From Molanna angustata (lineage: Eukaryota; Arthropoda; Insecta; Trichoptera; Molannidae): 64,000 nucleotides of DNA. Below are positions 21,640 to 32,869 of the stretch, piece after piece. Under the pieces are notes generated by a model, which saw only the letters and a program-made list of their open reading frames with translations, was not told where the DNA came from and searched no databases. The stretch spans positions 4,934,036 to 4,998,035 of the forward strand of contig OY754987.1 in assembly GCA_963576475.1 (NCBI GenBank), given 5' to 3'. Position 1 is the first letter of the stretch. The number at the start of each line of letters is the position of its first letter. The translations under genes were made by a program, and so were the position numbers.

Positions 21640-21800
21640 GCTGCCTTTCCTGGATCTATTGACTGTATGTAGGTACACACATTCCCATAATATGCTATAT
21701 GACAGATAAACGAAGAAGTATTTATTTTCCTCTTCCAAATAAAATGGTCGACATTTTCACTATTTAATCAGCAGGCTAAGTCTGTAAGTAGATCTCAACC
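21640..21800 (+). pseudogene. PIF/Harbinger transposase remnant
   Basis: The frame reads AAFPGSIDCM, then after a small disruption THSHN. This is reminiscent of the FPGxIGxIDCTHIxI motif around a catalytic Asp of Harbinger transposases. About 80 bases on, FSLFNQQAKSV resembles the FSINxQAVCD segment. Frameshifts and stops make it non-functional. The spacing of both motifs and the surrounding inverted repeats support the call. Confidence 0.5.
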
Positions 21801-22160
21801 GATAAATGTCGAGATTAACTGTCAAAATATCGACTAATCGATATTTTGACAGTTTTGGTAGTCACTAAGCATATAACGCGTCGAATCGTTCTCGCCCACT
21901 TATTTGACGGCGAGATTGGGTCGACATCGAGTCGAGTGACAAGATCTAACGCCGCCATGTTGAATTGAATGTCATTTTTTACGCAAACAATGCCGAATTT
22001 CATATATATTTTGAGAATAATTATATAAACGGGTTAAACAACGCCGTTTAAGAGATTCTTCAAACCCCTTAAATATTCCGCGTAATTCTTTTATTGTTAA
22101 TTACCGGGTAACAAAAGTTTTAGAATTATAATAAAACTTATTTCTCCTTATTGCCAGTGT

Positions 22161-23500
22161 TCAGGTCTCGCAACGTCCACAGGAAAACTAAATTGACATT
22201 ATATAAAACAATCATTAGGACTGTGTTGACTTACGGATGCGAGGCTCTGACACTGACCGTGAAATCCGCTGAAGCATTAGATGTTTTCGAAAGGAGAGTC
22301 CTACGCCGAATATGTGGTCCTGTGAAGGAAGGAGATGAATGGCGCATAAAGAAAAATGAAGAACTGTACAAAATTTATGAAGCACCAAAGATCTCAACCC
22401 ATATAAGACTGCTTAGGTTGAGATGGGCTGGCCATGTACAGACGTCTGCGCCGGCGGTGTGCCCGAACCACACAACAACATTCGCCACAGTTGACGAGTA
22501 ACTGCCGAGCGAGACTAGAGGCGTCCGTCCTGCTCTTCTCTAAGTATAGAATGACGAGGGCACAACAGCGTCGGCCGCCCACCCCCGCCTTTACTGCCTG
22601 GGCCCTTAGAGCCGCAACCTAGGCTTATATCCCGACGCATCGGTCCTCGTGTTGGCGTCCGAAGGTTCCGCGGGCTAACACCGGGGGCATCCGACGCAAT
22701 CATCACCTGTCAGATATGACGTCTAGTTGTCAACACAGGATGTCTGACCCGACGTCTGCGCCGGCGGTGTGCCCGAACCACACAACAACATTCGCCACAG
22801 TTGACGAGTCACTGCCGAGCGAGACTAAAGGCGTTCGTCCTGCTCTTCTCTAAGTACAGAATTGACGAGGGCGCAACAGCGTCGGCCGCCCACCCCCGCC
22901 TTTACTGCCTAGGCCCTTAGAGCCGCAACCTAGGCCCGGTCAGACATCCTGTGTTGACAACGAGACGTCAAATCTGACAGGTGATGATTGCGTCGGATGC
23001 CCCCGGTGTTAGCCCGCGGAACCTTCGGACGCCAACACGAGGACCGAGGGGTCGGGGTACAAGCCCCTCCGACTTGAAACGGAGTGTACTTAGCGGCCGA
23101 TTTCGAGACCAATCGGAGGCCCTGACGTGTGTGGTTGGATTCTCGGGGGCAGTGGTTGAACCCGATGGATGGTGGATATTTTGTGTTTGTCCGATGTTGC
23201 GGCTGCGTCCGGTGGTGAACAGGGCCAATGAGCTCTATAGCGTCGCCGGCGTGGAAGTGGATCGCGATCCCCCTCGATGGCCATGTACAGAGAATGCCAA
23301 ACACGCGACTACCCAAAAAAATCATGTTTGGTCACCCGGGAGGTAAACGGAAGATGGGGAGACCAAGACTGAGATGGGAGGACGACATACGGAGAGATGC
23401 AGAAAAGCTCCTGCAGGTCCCTAACTGGAGAACGGCGGCTGAGGATAGAAGAGGTTGGAGGCGCGTGTTGAAGGAGGCCAAGGCTCGATTTGGGCTGTAG
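22161..23500 (+). pseudogene. RTE-like LINE-B ORF2 C-terminal part, interrupted at 22441
   Basis: This is the C-terminal part of a non-LTR retrotransposon RT protein. The first block (22161-22441) reads TKLTLYKTIIRTVLTYGCEA, VFERRVLRRICGPVKEGDEW and RLLRLRWAGHVQ. The second block (23279-23500) continues RMPNTRLPKKIMFGHPGGKR, KMGRPRLRWEDDIRRDAEKL and ends WRRVLKEAKARFGL-stop, followed by a GAAGAAGAAG tail. The catalytic YxDD lies upstream of what survives. An 849-bp insertion separates the blocks at GHVQ, with GGCCATGTACAG present on both sides. Confidence 0.9.
22442..23278. mobile_element. GC-rich rearranged insert, unrecognised, with 12-bp target duplication
   Basis: An 837-bp insert within the LINE, bounded by GGCCATGTACAG at 22430-22441 and 23279-23290. 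It holds a ~182-bp direct repeat (22442-22623 and 22752-22934, starting ACGTCTGCGCCGGCGG). It also has a 109-bp inverted repeat (22641-22749 against 22938-23046). Both inverted arms encode, on opposite strands, a peptide starting MMIASDAPGVSPRNL. The tail (23047-23278) is single-copy. GC is far above the local average. The long duplication suggests retroposition, but I cannot name the family. Confidence 0.8.
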
Positions 23501-23509
23501 CGCCATCGA

Positions 23510-24190
23510 AGAAGAAGAAGAATATACTAATTCTATGGGTTACATATTTATTGGAAATATGCGTCCGTAAATGTTTTCCGTAGGTATAGATTTGAAATAA
23601 TTTTTGGTTTTGAGAAAGTATTCTTGTAAGCTATTTTATCACTTATGTATTTTAACACTTAACAAAAGAAAATTCGGCGTAGTTTTTAGTAAAAATATAA
23701 CACGCTGCTGTCATCACATTTGATAAATTGATCGAAGTATAATTAAAAATAATTTTTAAAATTATTCTCAAAACATTCAATAAACAAAAAAGAAACTTAA
23801 TTTAATCGTATTATAACTTGCTTTCGTGCTTAAAATATGACCATATTATATTTATTTAACAAATTTATGTGAACAAATTTGACATTTATTCAAATCATGG
23901 GGAAAATATTGTGTATTGCCATAAATGATAATTCAAAAATGTACCGCAAGCCAGCCTAACGGCGACAAATACTAATAAGTGCATTTACGAACTCGACAGC
24001 GCATAGTGACTACGAATTGTCGTCACGGGCGTAAACATGACGAGAAGAGCGGCGATACGTTGTCGGATCTCGACTTTTTTACTGACTTGGCCTGCAGGTA
24101 TCACAATATTATGACGCATAAATTTCTCTACACTTTCGAAGATTACCAATACAATGAACTGTCAAAATATCTATAAATGAGACGGCGTAC
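23510..24190. other. Interior of the Harbinger-like element, no gene seen
   Basis: AT-rich up to 23930, then a more balanced patch (23940-24120) without recognisable coding similarity. Confidence 0.4.
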
Positions 24191-24290
24191 GTATTGTACT
24201 TTTAATACGGATTTTCGAGCATGATCTCAAGATGGTCTCGAGATGATACATTTGGAGAACGGTCTTGAGAATTATTCTATAATTTGGACC

Positions 24291-24390
24291 TTATTAGACT
24301 CTTTGGGCGTGGTCGATTATAGGCGTGGAGCTGCTGACAGATCGGAATGGCGAAGACTTCTTTTAGATGCCAGGGTTGGGTTGTGATTTT
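24291..24390 (+). pseudogene. LINE-B ORF2 C-terminus, right part
   Basis: Reads SLGVVDYRRGAADRSEWRRL and LLDARVGL-stop. It completes the frame that stops at 21185. Confidence 0.8.
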
Positions 24391-24417
24391 TAATCAATTA
24401 AGGCGCTGTGGGCACTG

Positions 24418-24654
24418 TTATTTTTATTTTTTATATTTTTTATATCGCTTCTCGGGCAACTAACAGGTACTGTGTCAAATATTAATTTAACACGAACCCA
24501 ACAACAAGTTGCCACATTCAGGAGACTTACGATATTATTCGTCTCACAGATCCAGACTGAAGACACAATCAAAAACTGTGTCTCCACCGGGAATCGAACC
24601 CGAGATCCTTGGATCAGCAGTCAGATACCTAACCAACGGAGCCACGAAGGCCGA
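24418..24654 (-). mobile_element. SINE-1, near full length
   Basis: On the minus strand: TCGGCCTTCGTGGCTCCGTT, the box B GGGTTCGATTCCCGG, AATATCGTAAGTCTCCTGAA and the TTAGTTGCCCGAGAAGCGAT end with an A-rich tail. It abuts the SINE-3 at 24657. Confidence 0.9.
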
Positions 24655-24656
24655 TT

Positions 24657-24900
24657 ATAGAATAGTGCTTCCACTTTTTTTCTGTTGGGAGTCCCGTAAA
24701 TGCAGGGTTGTCAAAAATACAACAGGTAATAATATTATATCATCTCAGATAGTTCAGAAATGAGGTTTACCACACATTCTGAATGTTGCCTTTTTGTGAT
24801 GCAATATTGGTGTGTGGAGAATGTGGAGATACACGCTTGTGTTGTGCTTCCTTTTATAAGGTTACACACATTATAGGATATTTCGTGATTGTATGTATGT
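24657..24900 (+). mobile_element. SINE-3 copy, sense
   Basis: Starts TAGAATAGTGCTTCCACTTT, includes CATCTCAGATAGTTCAGAAA and ACACGCTTGTGTTGTGCTTC, ends ATAGGATATTTCGTGATTGT then GTATGTACGTATG. Confidence 0.75.
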
Positions 24901-24904
24901 ACGT

Positions 24905-25280
24905 ATGTGATATAAAAAATATTTATTTATTAGTAAATGTTTCAAAAATGGCTGTTCAGTTATTTTATCTTCTCTCAGTTTTATGTATTGATAATAGATC
25001 TAATAGAATCATTATTATTTGTTAATAAATTATCTTCTCTACAATATTATTATCGCGAAAATTACTTTGAAAAATATCACTATTTTAAAGTGCTTTTTTA
25101 TTTTCTAAAAACTAATCATTTTGATAAATATTCTTTCGATGTGATAATAGTACAAATTCGTCCAGAACATAAAAAAAATATATATTATTATTTTTTATTT
25201 TATTTATATGAAGTAAACAATACCTTTACTAACAATTCTTCTTCTTCTTCTTTTATTTTCCTTGTCCTACTCTAGATTTT
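24905..25280. other. AT-rich sequence with a (TTC)n run
   Basis: Long AT-rich open frames here (24937-25275) have no recognisable similarity and look compositional. A short TTCTTCTTC tract lies near 25235. Confidence 0.45.
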
Positions 25281-25284
25281 TCGC

Positions 25285-25478
25285 CTGTAACATCTCACAC
25301 AGTTCAGCAATGAGGCTCACCACCCATTCTGAATGTATAGTGCCTTTTTAAGTGAGACGAGACTAATGTTTAGGCATACACGCATGTGTTGTTCTTCCTT
25401 TTATTACGTAATGCACACCCGAATTCCTATCGCTTGTTACCCCACATTGTGGGATATGCCGTGATGGAATGAATGAAT
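25285..25478 (+). mobile_element. SINE-3 copy, sense, 5'-truncated
   Basis: Starts within TAACATCTCACACAGTTCAG and ends CCCCACATTGTGGGATATGC, CGTGATGGAATGAATGAAT. This is the clearest example of the 3' hairpin and tetranucleotide tail. Confidence 0.85.
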
Positions 25479-25499
25479 ATTTTAGGCATGGTTGGTTCT

Positions 25500-25790
25500 C
25501 CTAATCTTTCAGCGCCAGGATGATCTGTTCTGATTGTCTGGAATAGTATTTGGGTTTTTTTCATATTAGGTACTCCACGGCTTGAAGAGTGGACGTCCTT
25601 TTCCATTTCTGTTTTCTGGTAGTGCTAGAGCAGAGCAGCACCACATGATCATTTTGCCTTCTCATTACATGTCCAAACCATCTGAGTCGGCTCTCTGTGA
25701 GTTTTTAAATTATGGGGGCAACTCCAAAGCTTCCTCTTTTTAGCTCGTAATGAATTTTATCGAGCTTCAAACAACTTATCCCTATGTTAC
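25500..25790 (-). pseudogene. LINE ORF2 fragment (RTE-like)
   Basis: The minus strand reads LDKIHYELKRGSFGVAPII, a stop, and then RLRWFGHVMRRQNDHVVLLC. It matches the LRWxGHVxRM segment of the other LINEs here, with nonsense changes. The start and end are undefined. Confidence 0.7.
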
Positions 25791-25799
25791 GACGGTCGT

Positions 25800-26510
25800 T
25801 TTAAACTTATTATGAATTTAAAATTAAAATAAGGTTTAAAACACTTTTTATAAAGATTTATAACGTTAATGAGTTTTTGTCAAATTAATAGATACCTACT
25901 TAAATATCATCCCTAATACCATTAACCCTTTTAAATCCGTTTAAAAAAATATATGGAAGATCGACTAAACACCCTATTACTAATTTCAATCATACGTTTG
26001 TCTGGAGGAAGAATTCGTGGTTAATATAAAGTTTATGTATTATTATAGTTATTATATTTATTTATAATATTATTAACTTTTGGTTATGTATATCAATAAA
26101 ATAAAACAAATTAAACTTGAGGCAATAAAATAAAAAAAAACGTGCACGTCACGGGTGCATAGACTATTAATAAAGTTAGGTATTATAGATATTTGCGAAT
26201 AGCAATATTGTTAGTATTTTATCTCCATTGTAGAATTTGTTTCAAGGATAAAATGGCAAATATGGAAAATATCAATTCAACATGTAATAACTATTTATTT
26301 TGTGCGTCTTGCAACACTAGGTACTACATATTTCATTTTATTTATTTCCATTAAAATAATAATCAAACTTGAATGTTTTCAAGTATATGGCACAGTTTGA
26401 TATTAATTAATATTATTAGATTATAAGTGTTAGGTAATTATAAATTATTATTGATAGTCGATAAAGCATACCTCCTCAATCGGAGATCTGCTAAAGTTAT
26501 GAAATATCTC
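25800..26510. other. AT-rich intergenic sequence
   Basis: No gene or recognised repeat in ~700 bp. Confidence 0.5.
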
Positions 26511-26515
26511 TCCTT

Positions 26516-26620
26516 TTTTACTCCTCACTAACCCAAGGATATAGTGGGGAGTTATGATTTCGCAATTTTTAAGGCTACTTTTTTACAAATACAATTTCAG
26601 CATGATACCAGAAGCGGAAT
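26516..26620 (+). mobile_element. CTCCTCAC element, left-end fragment
   Basis: TTACTCCTCACTAACCCAAG, GATATAGTGGGGAGTTATGA and TTTCGCAATTTTTAAGG match the left ends at 52898 and 58222. The right part is missing. Confidence 0.75.
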
Positions 26621-26664
26621 TGCTTATAGAAGCCGAAAATCTTGGCTTGCCTATGAATATATGT

Positions 26665-26910
26665 TAAATTCAAGAACTTATATTTTTTATTTGTTTTATT
26701 GCAACCATACTACAAGATTAAAAATTTGAACCGTATACGGTGCTTTACTGGGCCACAAAAGGAAATATTATTTTGGTATGTGATTTAAAAAATATTTTTC
26801 ATGGCCACTGAAATGAACAATGATGCTAATAAAACATTTAATTTTCGACATTTCTTAATTTTCTTTCCGGGTTGCCTTGTCAAAAGGTTCTAGGCACGCC
26901 CCTGCATGAT
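26665..26910 (+). repeat. Interspersed repeat X, copy 2
   Basis: Pairs with 13278-13532. Contains CCATACTACAAGATTAAAAA and GGCCACTGAAATGAACAATG. Confidence 0.75.
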
Positions 26911-27300
26911 ACTAGTTGATAATCTGGCTTATTGATAGAGGAAGAAATAAATAAAAAAAACTTGACTTACATCATAGAATAACAAAATGATAATGCTTTA
27001 GACGATATACATGAGACAACTTACACTTACCCACTTGATATTCACGTTCCTTTGCATATTCTCACTTATTACATTCACTACATTCATATGTACATCATGA
27101 CAAAAATTAATAAAAAATAGTATCACCTCAGAACAGACCTTGGTCTAGTGAGATGATATATTCCGTATAAATTAATTATACTGTTTATAATGTAATATCA
27201 AATGTATATATTTGTAATGTTTAAATTTATTTTGTAATGTGTAATCTTGTGGACATATAAAATATTGGAAAAAATGCAATTGAAAAAAAATATATATATA
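26911..27300. other. AT-rich spacer
   Basis: No gene seen. A short TATA run lies at 27289-27306 just before the SINE. Confidence 0.4.
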
Positions 27301-27306
27301 TATATA

Positions 27307-27475
27307 TTGGTGGTAGCAGAGTGGTTAGCGCACTAATCCAGTGGTCGCAACCTCGAATCCTGTCACAACCGATTTTGTTCACCTATAGCACAATCATAGG
27401 GAATATATTTTTTTCATTTTTCTTTTACGAGATCAAAAGACTACTTCAACCTATGTTTATAAATAAATTATAGAA
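27307..27475 (+). mobile_element. SINE-2, diverged copy
   Basis: TTGGTGGTAGCAGAGTGGTT, AGCGCACTAATCCAGTGGTC and CTCGAATCCTGTCACAACCG. The anticodon region is deleted, so it is certainly not a tRNA. Confidence 0.8.
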
Positions 27476-27480
27476 GTTAA

Positions 27481-28170
27481 GGAGGGACTGCTGCCAACGT
27501 ACCTATTTTTCAATTTGATATACCATCATTATTTCTAATAAAATCGTTTTGAAAAAATAATTTAGATAGTTTGGGTATTAATAAAGAAAAATATTAATTA
27601 ACTTTTTGATAATGTTCTGTATAAATTCTTGTTGAAAAATAATGCCATACCCCGATTTTCAACGTTTATCTTATATTTTTAATAAACTATAAGGCGTAGT
27701 TCAACATATTTTTTTAAATTAAAGAAAACAAAAATATTTAGAAAAATATGATGTGACGATGCATTAATGCTTCAGGTTTAGTAAATAAACCTTAAAAATA
27801 TTTATTTTCCATTCAGCGCCATTGCGAAATAAATGCATTTTTGGTTTATTAACTTAACATGATGCATTAATGCAACGTCACATCATATTTTTCCAGATAT
27901 TTTGATCTTCTTTAATTTATAAAAAAAATATTATGCTATATATGTAGGTACCTTATAGTTTTTTAGAAATATAAGATAAATGTCAAAAATCAGGGTATGC
28001 TTATTATTTTCCTACAAGAATATATACAGAACATAGTTATAAAGTTAAAGTATATTTTTCTTTAGTATTATCCAAACAAACTTTTTTATTTTTTTTTCAA
28101 ATTATTCGTTTTGTAGTAATGATGCAAATTCAAATTGAAAAAAATAGGTACGTTGGCAGCAGTCACCCTC
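27481..28170. mobile_element. TTAA-flanked foldback element, copy 1 (690 bp)
   Basis: The ends read GGAGGGACTGCTGCCAACGT and, reverse-complemented, GAGGGTGACTGCTGCCAACG. TTAA lies immediately outside both (27477-27480, 28171-28174). The two halves are complementary across most of the element (ACCTATTTTTCAATTTGA; AATATGATGTGACG...CGTCACATCATATT). There is no coding capacity. The TTAA target suggests mobilisation by a piggyBac-type transposase; this is inference. Confidence 0.88.
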
Positions 28171-28174
28171 TTAA

Positions 28175-29440
28175 CACTTAATAATTTATTTTTATGTTTT
28201 TATATCTTTTGTTATATTTACAATCGCCATTATTTGTTTCTATTGTAAATTAATTAATTACAATATTTGTATTTTTAAAAGTTTACTGTATGACCATGCA
28301 TTCGTTATTTTTATAATAGGAAATTATTTTTCTTAACGGATTTAGTGCACTACATTTGGCGTCCATTGATCGCTATGTATAATCGAGTTATAGTATTATA
28401 TTTCCTATGTGAAGCATGTGATTAGTTTTCTCTTTATATATTAATGGTCTTATTAGATTTCGTTAAAAGCTTACTAAACGCGCAACTAGATAAGCACGAC
28501 TAAAGTAGTTAAGATCGATATTAAAAAATCTTACTTATAAACGTACCTATACTAAGACGTGACTAACTAGTTCACTGAATTGTTTACGAACACCCTCATT
28601 TTTTTTCATATGGCCGCATTAGATTCACAGACGTCAAAAAATAGATAAATGCATGTAATCTTTGGATAACTGACATCAAAAAATGAAAACAAACACCGCG
28701 TTGTGCCGTGTTGAGTCCATTTAAACACGACTGCGATGAAGAATAACAAGAAAAAACGTTATAAGGATTAAAGTTTTCTGTCAATCTCAAATATGCGTCG
28801 GATCATTATGTGAAAGATCCGCCATTTTGAAATATTTGGTATGACGCGTTAGTCAAGCGTTTAACAACCTCTCGACTCGTCCTAACTTGACGTCTACTAA
28901 ATAAAGGTGTAATAAAGATAGTCACGGTTTATAAGTAAACTGTTTTGTTAATCATGCTCTATTACCAGGTACCTACTATAGATAGTTTTGTTCAGGAATT
29001 AGATATATAACCAACTGAAATATAAATTATGCAAAAGATTTACTTGGTAAATAAATAAAATTTAATAAAATTATCATCAGTTATGAGTTGTTATTAAAAA
29101 TTATATAATATGTAGACACTGCAACTAACTTGACAAAAATGAAAACTGGGAATTAAGCGGCTTCGTGGCTATTTTTATGGCTCTCACAGCGCGTGGACCG
29201 GTTCACATCCTGACGTGGTCAGTTCACCGATCTACTTTATCTAGGTAAGTACAGCCTTTTGAGACCGTTGGACATCACTCGTCATACATCAGAATATACT
29301 GACCACTCGCGTAGGTAGATAGATGGTAGTTGGCTCGAATACGATAATCTGAGTTCAACAAACCTTCGTTGTGAACTGGGATCTTAAACTTAGTTTCACA
29401 CACCTGCCGTTATAGTGCGAAAATAGATGTACAAAACTTA
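28175..29440. other. Intergenic sequence, no gene seen
   Basis: AT-rich up to ~28600, then more balanced (28600-29440) without supported coding or repeat identity. Confidence 0.45.
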
Positions 29441-29459
29441 TTGGTTATCGACTTACATA

Positions 29460-29580
29460 CAACCAGGTAGGAACTCGTTCACAATTCACGCAGCCCGGCT
29501 ATGGAATCAATTATGTACCCGATGGTATAACAGAATTTCCTATCTTGACGGTGTTACCTATGATTCCACCATCCTTCATA
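29460..29580 (+). pseudogene. Possible LINE ORF2 C-terminal remnant
   Basis: The plus frame reads NSFTIHAARLWNQLCTRW, like the A-x-RLWNxLP motif near the end of CR1/Jockey-like ORF2. The similarity is only ~15 residues. Confidence 0.4.
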
Positions 29581-29584
29581 TTTA

Positions 29585-29780
29585 TTTTTAATAATTTATT
29601 ATTTATTAATTAATTAATTTATTTATTTATTTATTAATTTAGTTAATTAATTAATTTATTTATTTATTTAATTATTTATTTTTATTTATTTATTTATTCA
29701 TTTATTTATTTTTTGTTTATTTATTTATTAATTAATTTATTTATTTATTTTTTTATTCATTTATTTATTGGAAGACAAAC
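29585..29780. repeat. (TTTA)n/TTAATTAA low-complexity tract
   Basis: Irregular mixture of ATTT and TTAATTAATT runs. Confidence 0.9.
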
Positions 29781-30045
29781 AGCTATTAGTCAATTAGATG
29801 TCTCCGCTGATTATGATTTTATGTTAATGATTTTGTTTTATGTTATTTATTAATTTACATAATTTATATAAGTATAGTTGTCACCAAATATCTTGAACTT
29901 TTAGCCAAGAAGGGGGGGTGATTTGCACGTATACCAACGAATCGAAAAGACACAAATTTGCGCTCTGCGCAACCGGAAGCTTATCGAGATGTTGGGTGAA
30001 AATTATATTACAATGCAATTACATACTTTATATTAATTGTAAGCA
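29781..30045. other. AT-rich spacer
   Basis: No supported feature apart from a run of seven G at ~29913. Confidence 0.4.
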
Positions 30046-30049
30046 ATTT

Positions 30050-30400
30050 TGTTTTATATAAATGTTTGTTTTTTTTTGTTGTTAGTGATTTTGTTTGTTT
30101 TTATTTTTAACGATTTTGTTTTATGTAAATGATTTAATTTTTTTTATTATTATTATAAACGATTTTGATTTTTTTGTTATATCAATATTTTTGTTATATT
30201 GTTAGGAATTTTAATTTTTTATTGTTTACAGTTTCGTTTTTTTTATTGTTTACGATTTGTTTTATGTTAATGATATTGTTTTTCATTGTTAACAAATTTG
30301 TTTTATTTTTTATTGGTGATGATTTTGATTTATGATAATTATTATTTTTTTATTTATAACTCTTTCGTTTTTTATTTGTTTAAAGTATTAGTTTTATTGA
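30050..30400. repeat. T-rich degenerate repeat
   Basis: Variations of AACGATTTTGTTTTATGTTA and ATGATTTT recur every ~35-60 bases, with long T runs. Decayed minisatellite or low complexity. Confidence 0.6.
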
Positions 30401-30880
30401 TGGTTGTTCAACTTATTATCTTGTAGATGAAGTGTTTCCCATAGAAATATGTTTCTATATTTTTACTACGTTGAAAATTAACATGCTGAACCCACTTGTT
30501 GCATTATTGTTGCATAGAGCTGAATTATTTTAAATACTTTACCGGTGTGCCAACATACATAGGTATATAGAAACAAGGTATCATACGAAAAAAAAACATC
30601 TTTCTGCAAAATGGTCCAATATTTAATAATTAAAATAAATAATGCTGAAACTAACTGTGATGTACTATACAAGGTTACCTTCAAAATCAGCATTTTGTCA
30701 TATATTAATAAATCGGTTCATAGCAGTTTTCAAAGTAAAAATTTCATAAATTATCCGCTTTCTATAGGTGACAAAAAAACTTCATTTTAAAAAATGACGA
30801 AAATGATTAAATTTGAATAAAATAATCTCAATATTAAATAAGTAAAAACTGGCTAATCAAAAATACAACAGATAAATACT
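30401..30880. other. AT-rich spacer
   Basis: No supported gene. A minus-strand frame at 30478-30693 has no recognisable similarity. Confidence 0.4.
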
Positions 30881-30884
30881 TATT

Positions 30885-31340
30885 TAATACAATTAATTTT
30901 AAGAGTAGAAATATATATAAATAAATAGAAATATAACGAGTAGAAATATTTATTGTATTATACTAATACTTATATAATACAATAAATATAACGAGTAGAA
31001 AAAAATATTTTAAACTTATATAGTACAATAAATATAACGAGTAGAAAAATTTATTTAAATACTTATATAATACAATAAATATAACGAGTAGAAATATTTT
31101 TTTTACAAATATGTACTTATATAATACAATAAATATAACGAATAGAAGTATTTATATAATTTTATAAATACTTATATAATATAATAAATATAATAAGTAT
31201 ATATATTTATTGAATTATATAAATACTTAAAAAATACAATAAATATTATAAGTAGAAATATTTATTGTTTTATATAATCACTTAAACAATACAATAAATA
31301 TTATAAGTTGAAATATTTATTGAATTATATAAATAATTAT
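30885..31340. repeat. ~60-bp AT-rich tandem repeat, ~7-8 copies
   Basis: The unit carries ACTTATATAATACAATAAAT and ATAACGAGTAGAAATATTTA. Copies to the right change to ATTATAAGTAGAAATATTTA. Period ~55-65. Confidence 0.85.
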
Positions 31341-31730
31341 ATAAAATTTAAATAAAATAAATTAATCTTAAAATTCCGTACAAAGTATTGATATTTTCCT
31401 GCATAATAGTGTCACTTGTGTAGGTATGTAGTAGAATATACTTTGTTGCGAATACTTAAATATTTATATTATTTTAAATGCAATATTTTTAGTATGTTTA
31501 CAATATCCAAATTAAATCCATTTGTTTGTACAGTTGTGTTTGTTCAAGACGACAAAGTGGTTCAAGAATTTTAGCAAACAAGTTCATTCTTTCAAACTAG
31601 ACAATTCCAATTACAGCGGGTTCTGTAGCGATCATATTTTTGGTCGGTAGAGGTCGACCAATGAAACTAGAGTTCTCAAATTTATTTATTTATTTTATAC
31701 CATCTCGATATTTATAACATTACTAGCCTT
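31341..31730. other. AT-rich spacer
   Basis: No supported feature. Confidence 0.4.
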
Positions 31731-32869
31731 TATGTCCCGCCGTTGGCCAAGAATGTAAAACTGTGAAGGAATAAGCAATCGTTTTTATAATATTGTCACC
31801 CAATTATTTTGCAATATCGGACTATGAAAAGTGGTTTGAAATTTGATTGAGTTTAAGCATTGTAAAATGTTCAAGTGATGGCCACAACCCATTCTTTTTT
31901 ATATATTGCTATAAAGTGTGAATGAAGTATAATATACAATTTCTGCACGCATGGACTACGCGAAATGGTTTTAAATATGAATGTTTATCAACGTTGTAAA
32001 GAGATTGGTTTGGCCACAACCCCCATTTTTAAATATTATCATCGAAAACAAATTGTAATATAACCCTATTGAAAATTTAGTAATTTTGGATGTTGGAATG
32101 TGGTTAAAATTTGATTAAATAATGTACTGAAAAGATCTAGTGTTGGTCACATCCCATTCGTTTTTATATTTTTTCATCAAGTGTGCATTATATTTTTGCA
32201 CAATTAGACTGATAGACTTAAAATAGACATAAAAGTCTACATTAACGAATAAGAAAAAGACTTAAACTATAGTAAATAGTTTTTAATTTGAATATAAACG
32301 TTGTGAAGAGTTCAGTAATGGCCACAACCCCCATTATTTAAATATCGTCAACGAAATCAAATATGAAGGTGTTGAAAATTATTCAAAATAGGATGATATA
32401 AATGGTTTAAATTTGATTAAACAAAAGTATTGAAAAGATTTTAGTGCAGATTACATCGTCACATCCCACATCCCATTCGTACATAATATGTATTTTCATC
32501 AAGTGTGAAAATAGACTATTATACTTAAAACTAACCCAAAAGTCTAAATAAAAAAGAGAAGAATAAGTATAAGACTAAAAGAAATAGTTTGTATAAAAAA
32601 CTATTTCAATGGTCTACATAAAATAAGAAAAAATACATAAAATAGAAGAATTAGACTATTGGAAATAGATTGTATAAAAACTGACTAAAAGGTCTACATA
32701 AAAGAAGAAGAAGATTAATCCATAGGAAATAGTTTTGTATAAAATTCACCAAAGTTCTACATAAAATAAGAAAACGAAGAAAAAGACTAAAGGAAATAGT
32801 TTGTGTAAAAACTGTAAAGTCTACATAAAATTAAGAAGAAAAAGAATTAGACTCCATGAACCGTCGCTT

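Larger units (their letters stand above)
21186..24290 (+). mobile_element. PIF/Harbinger-like transposon, 3.1 kb, inserted in LINE-B
   Basis: The terminal inverted repeats are GGCCCGAATTATAGATTCGT at the left and, reverse-complemented, GGTCCAAATTATAGAATAAT at the right. Both continue into TTCTC and GAGACTGGTCTTGAGAAC-type repeats. The LINE-B reading frame stops at the left border and resumes at the right. Flanking TATA and TTATTA are compatible with, but do not prove, a 3-bp TTA target duplication. Internally there is a transposase remnant (21640-21800) and a nested LINE (22161-23500). Confidence 0.72.

Noticed and set aside
22930..23346. Overlapping proteins of up to ~130 codons in the GC-rich insert
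   Set aside because: Open on both strands because of GC content and repeated structure; no domain recognised, so treated as part of the mobile insert and not as a gene.
24937..25275. 112-codon AT-rich frame
   Set aside because: Phe/Tyr/Leu/Ile-rich composition typical of random AT-rich DNA; no motif and no conserved start.
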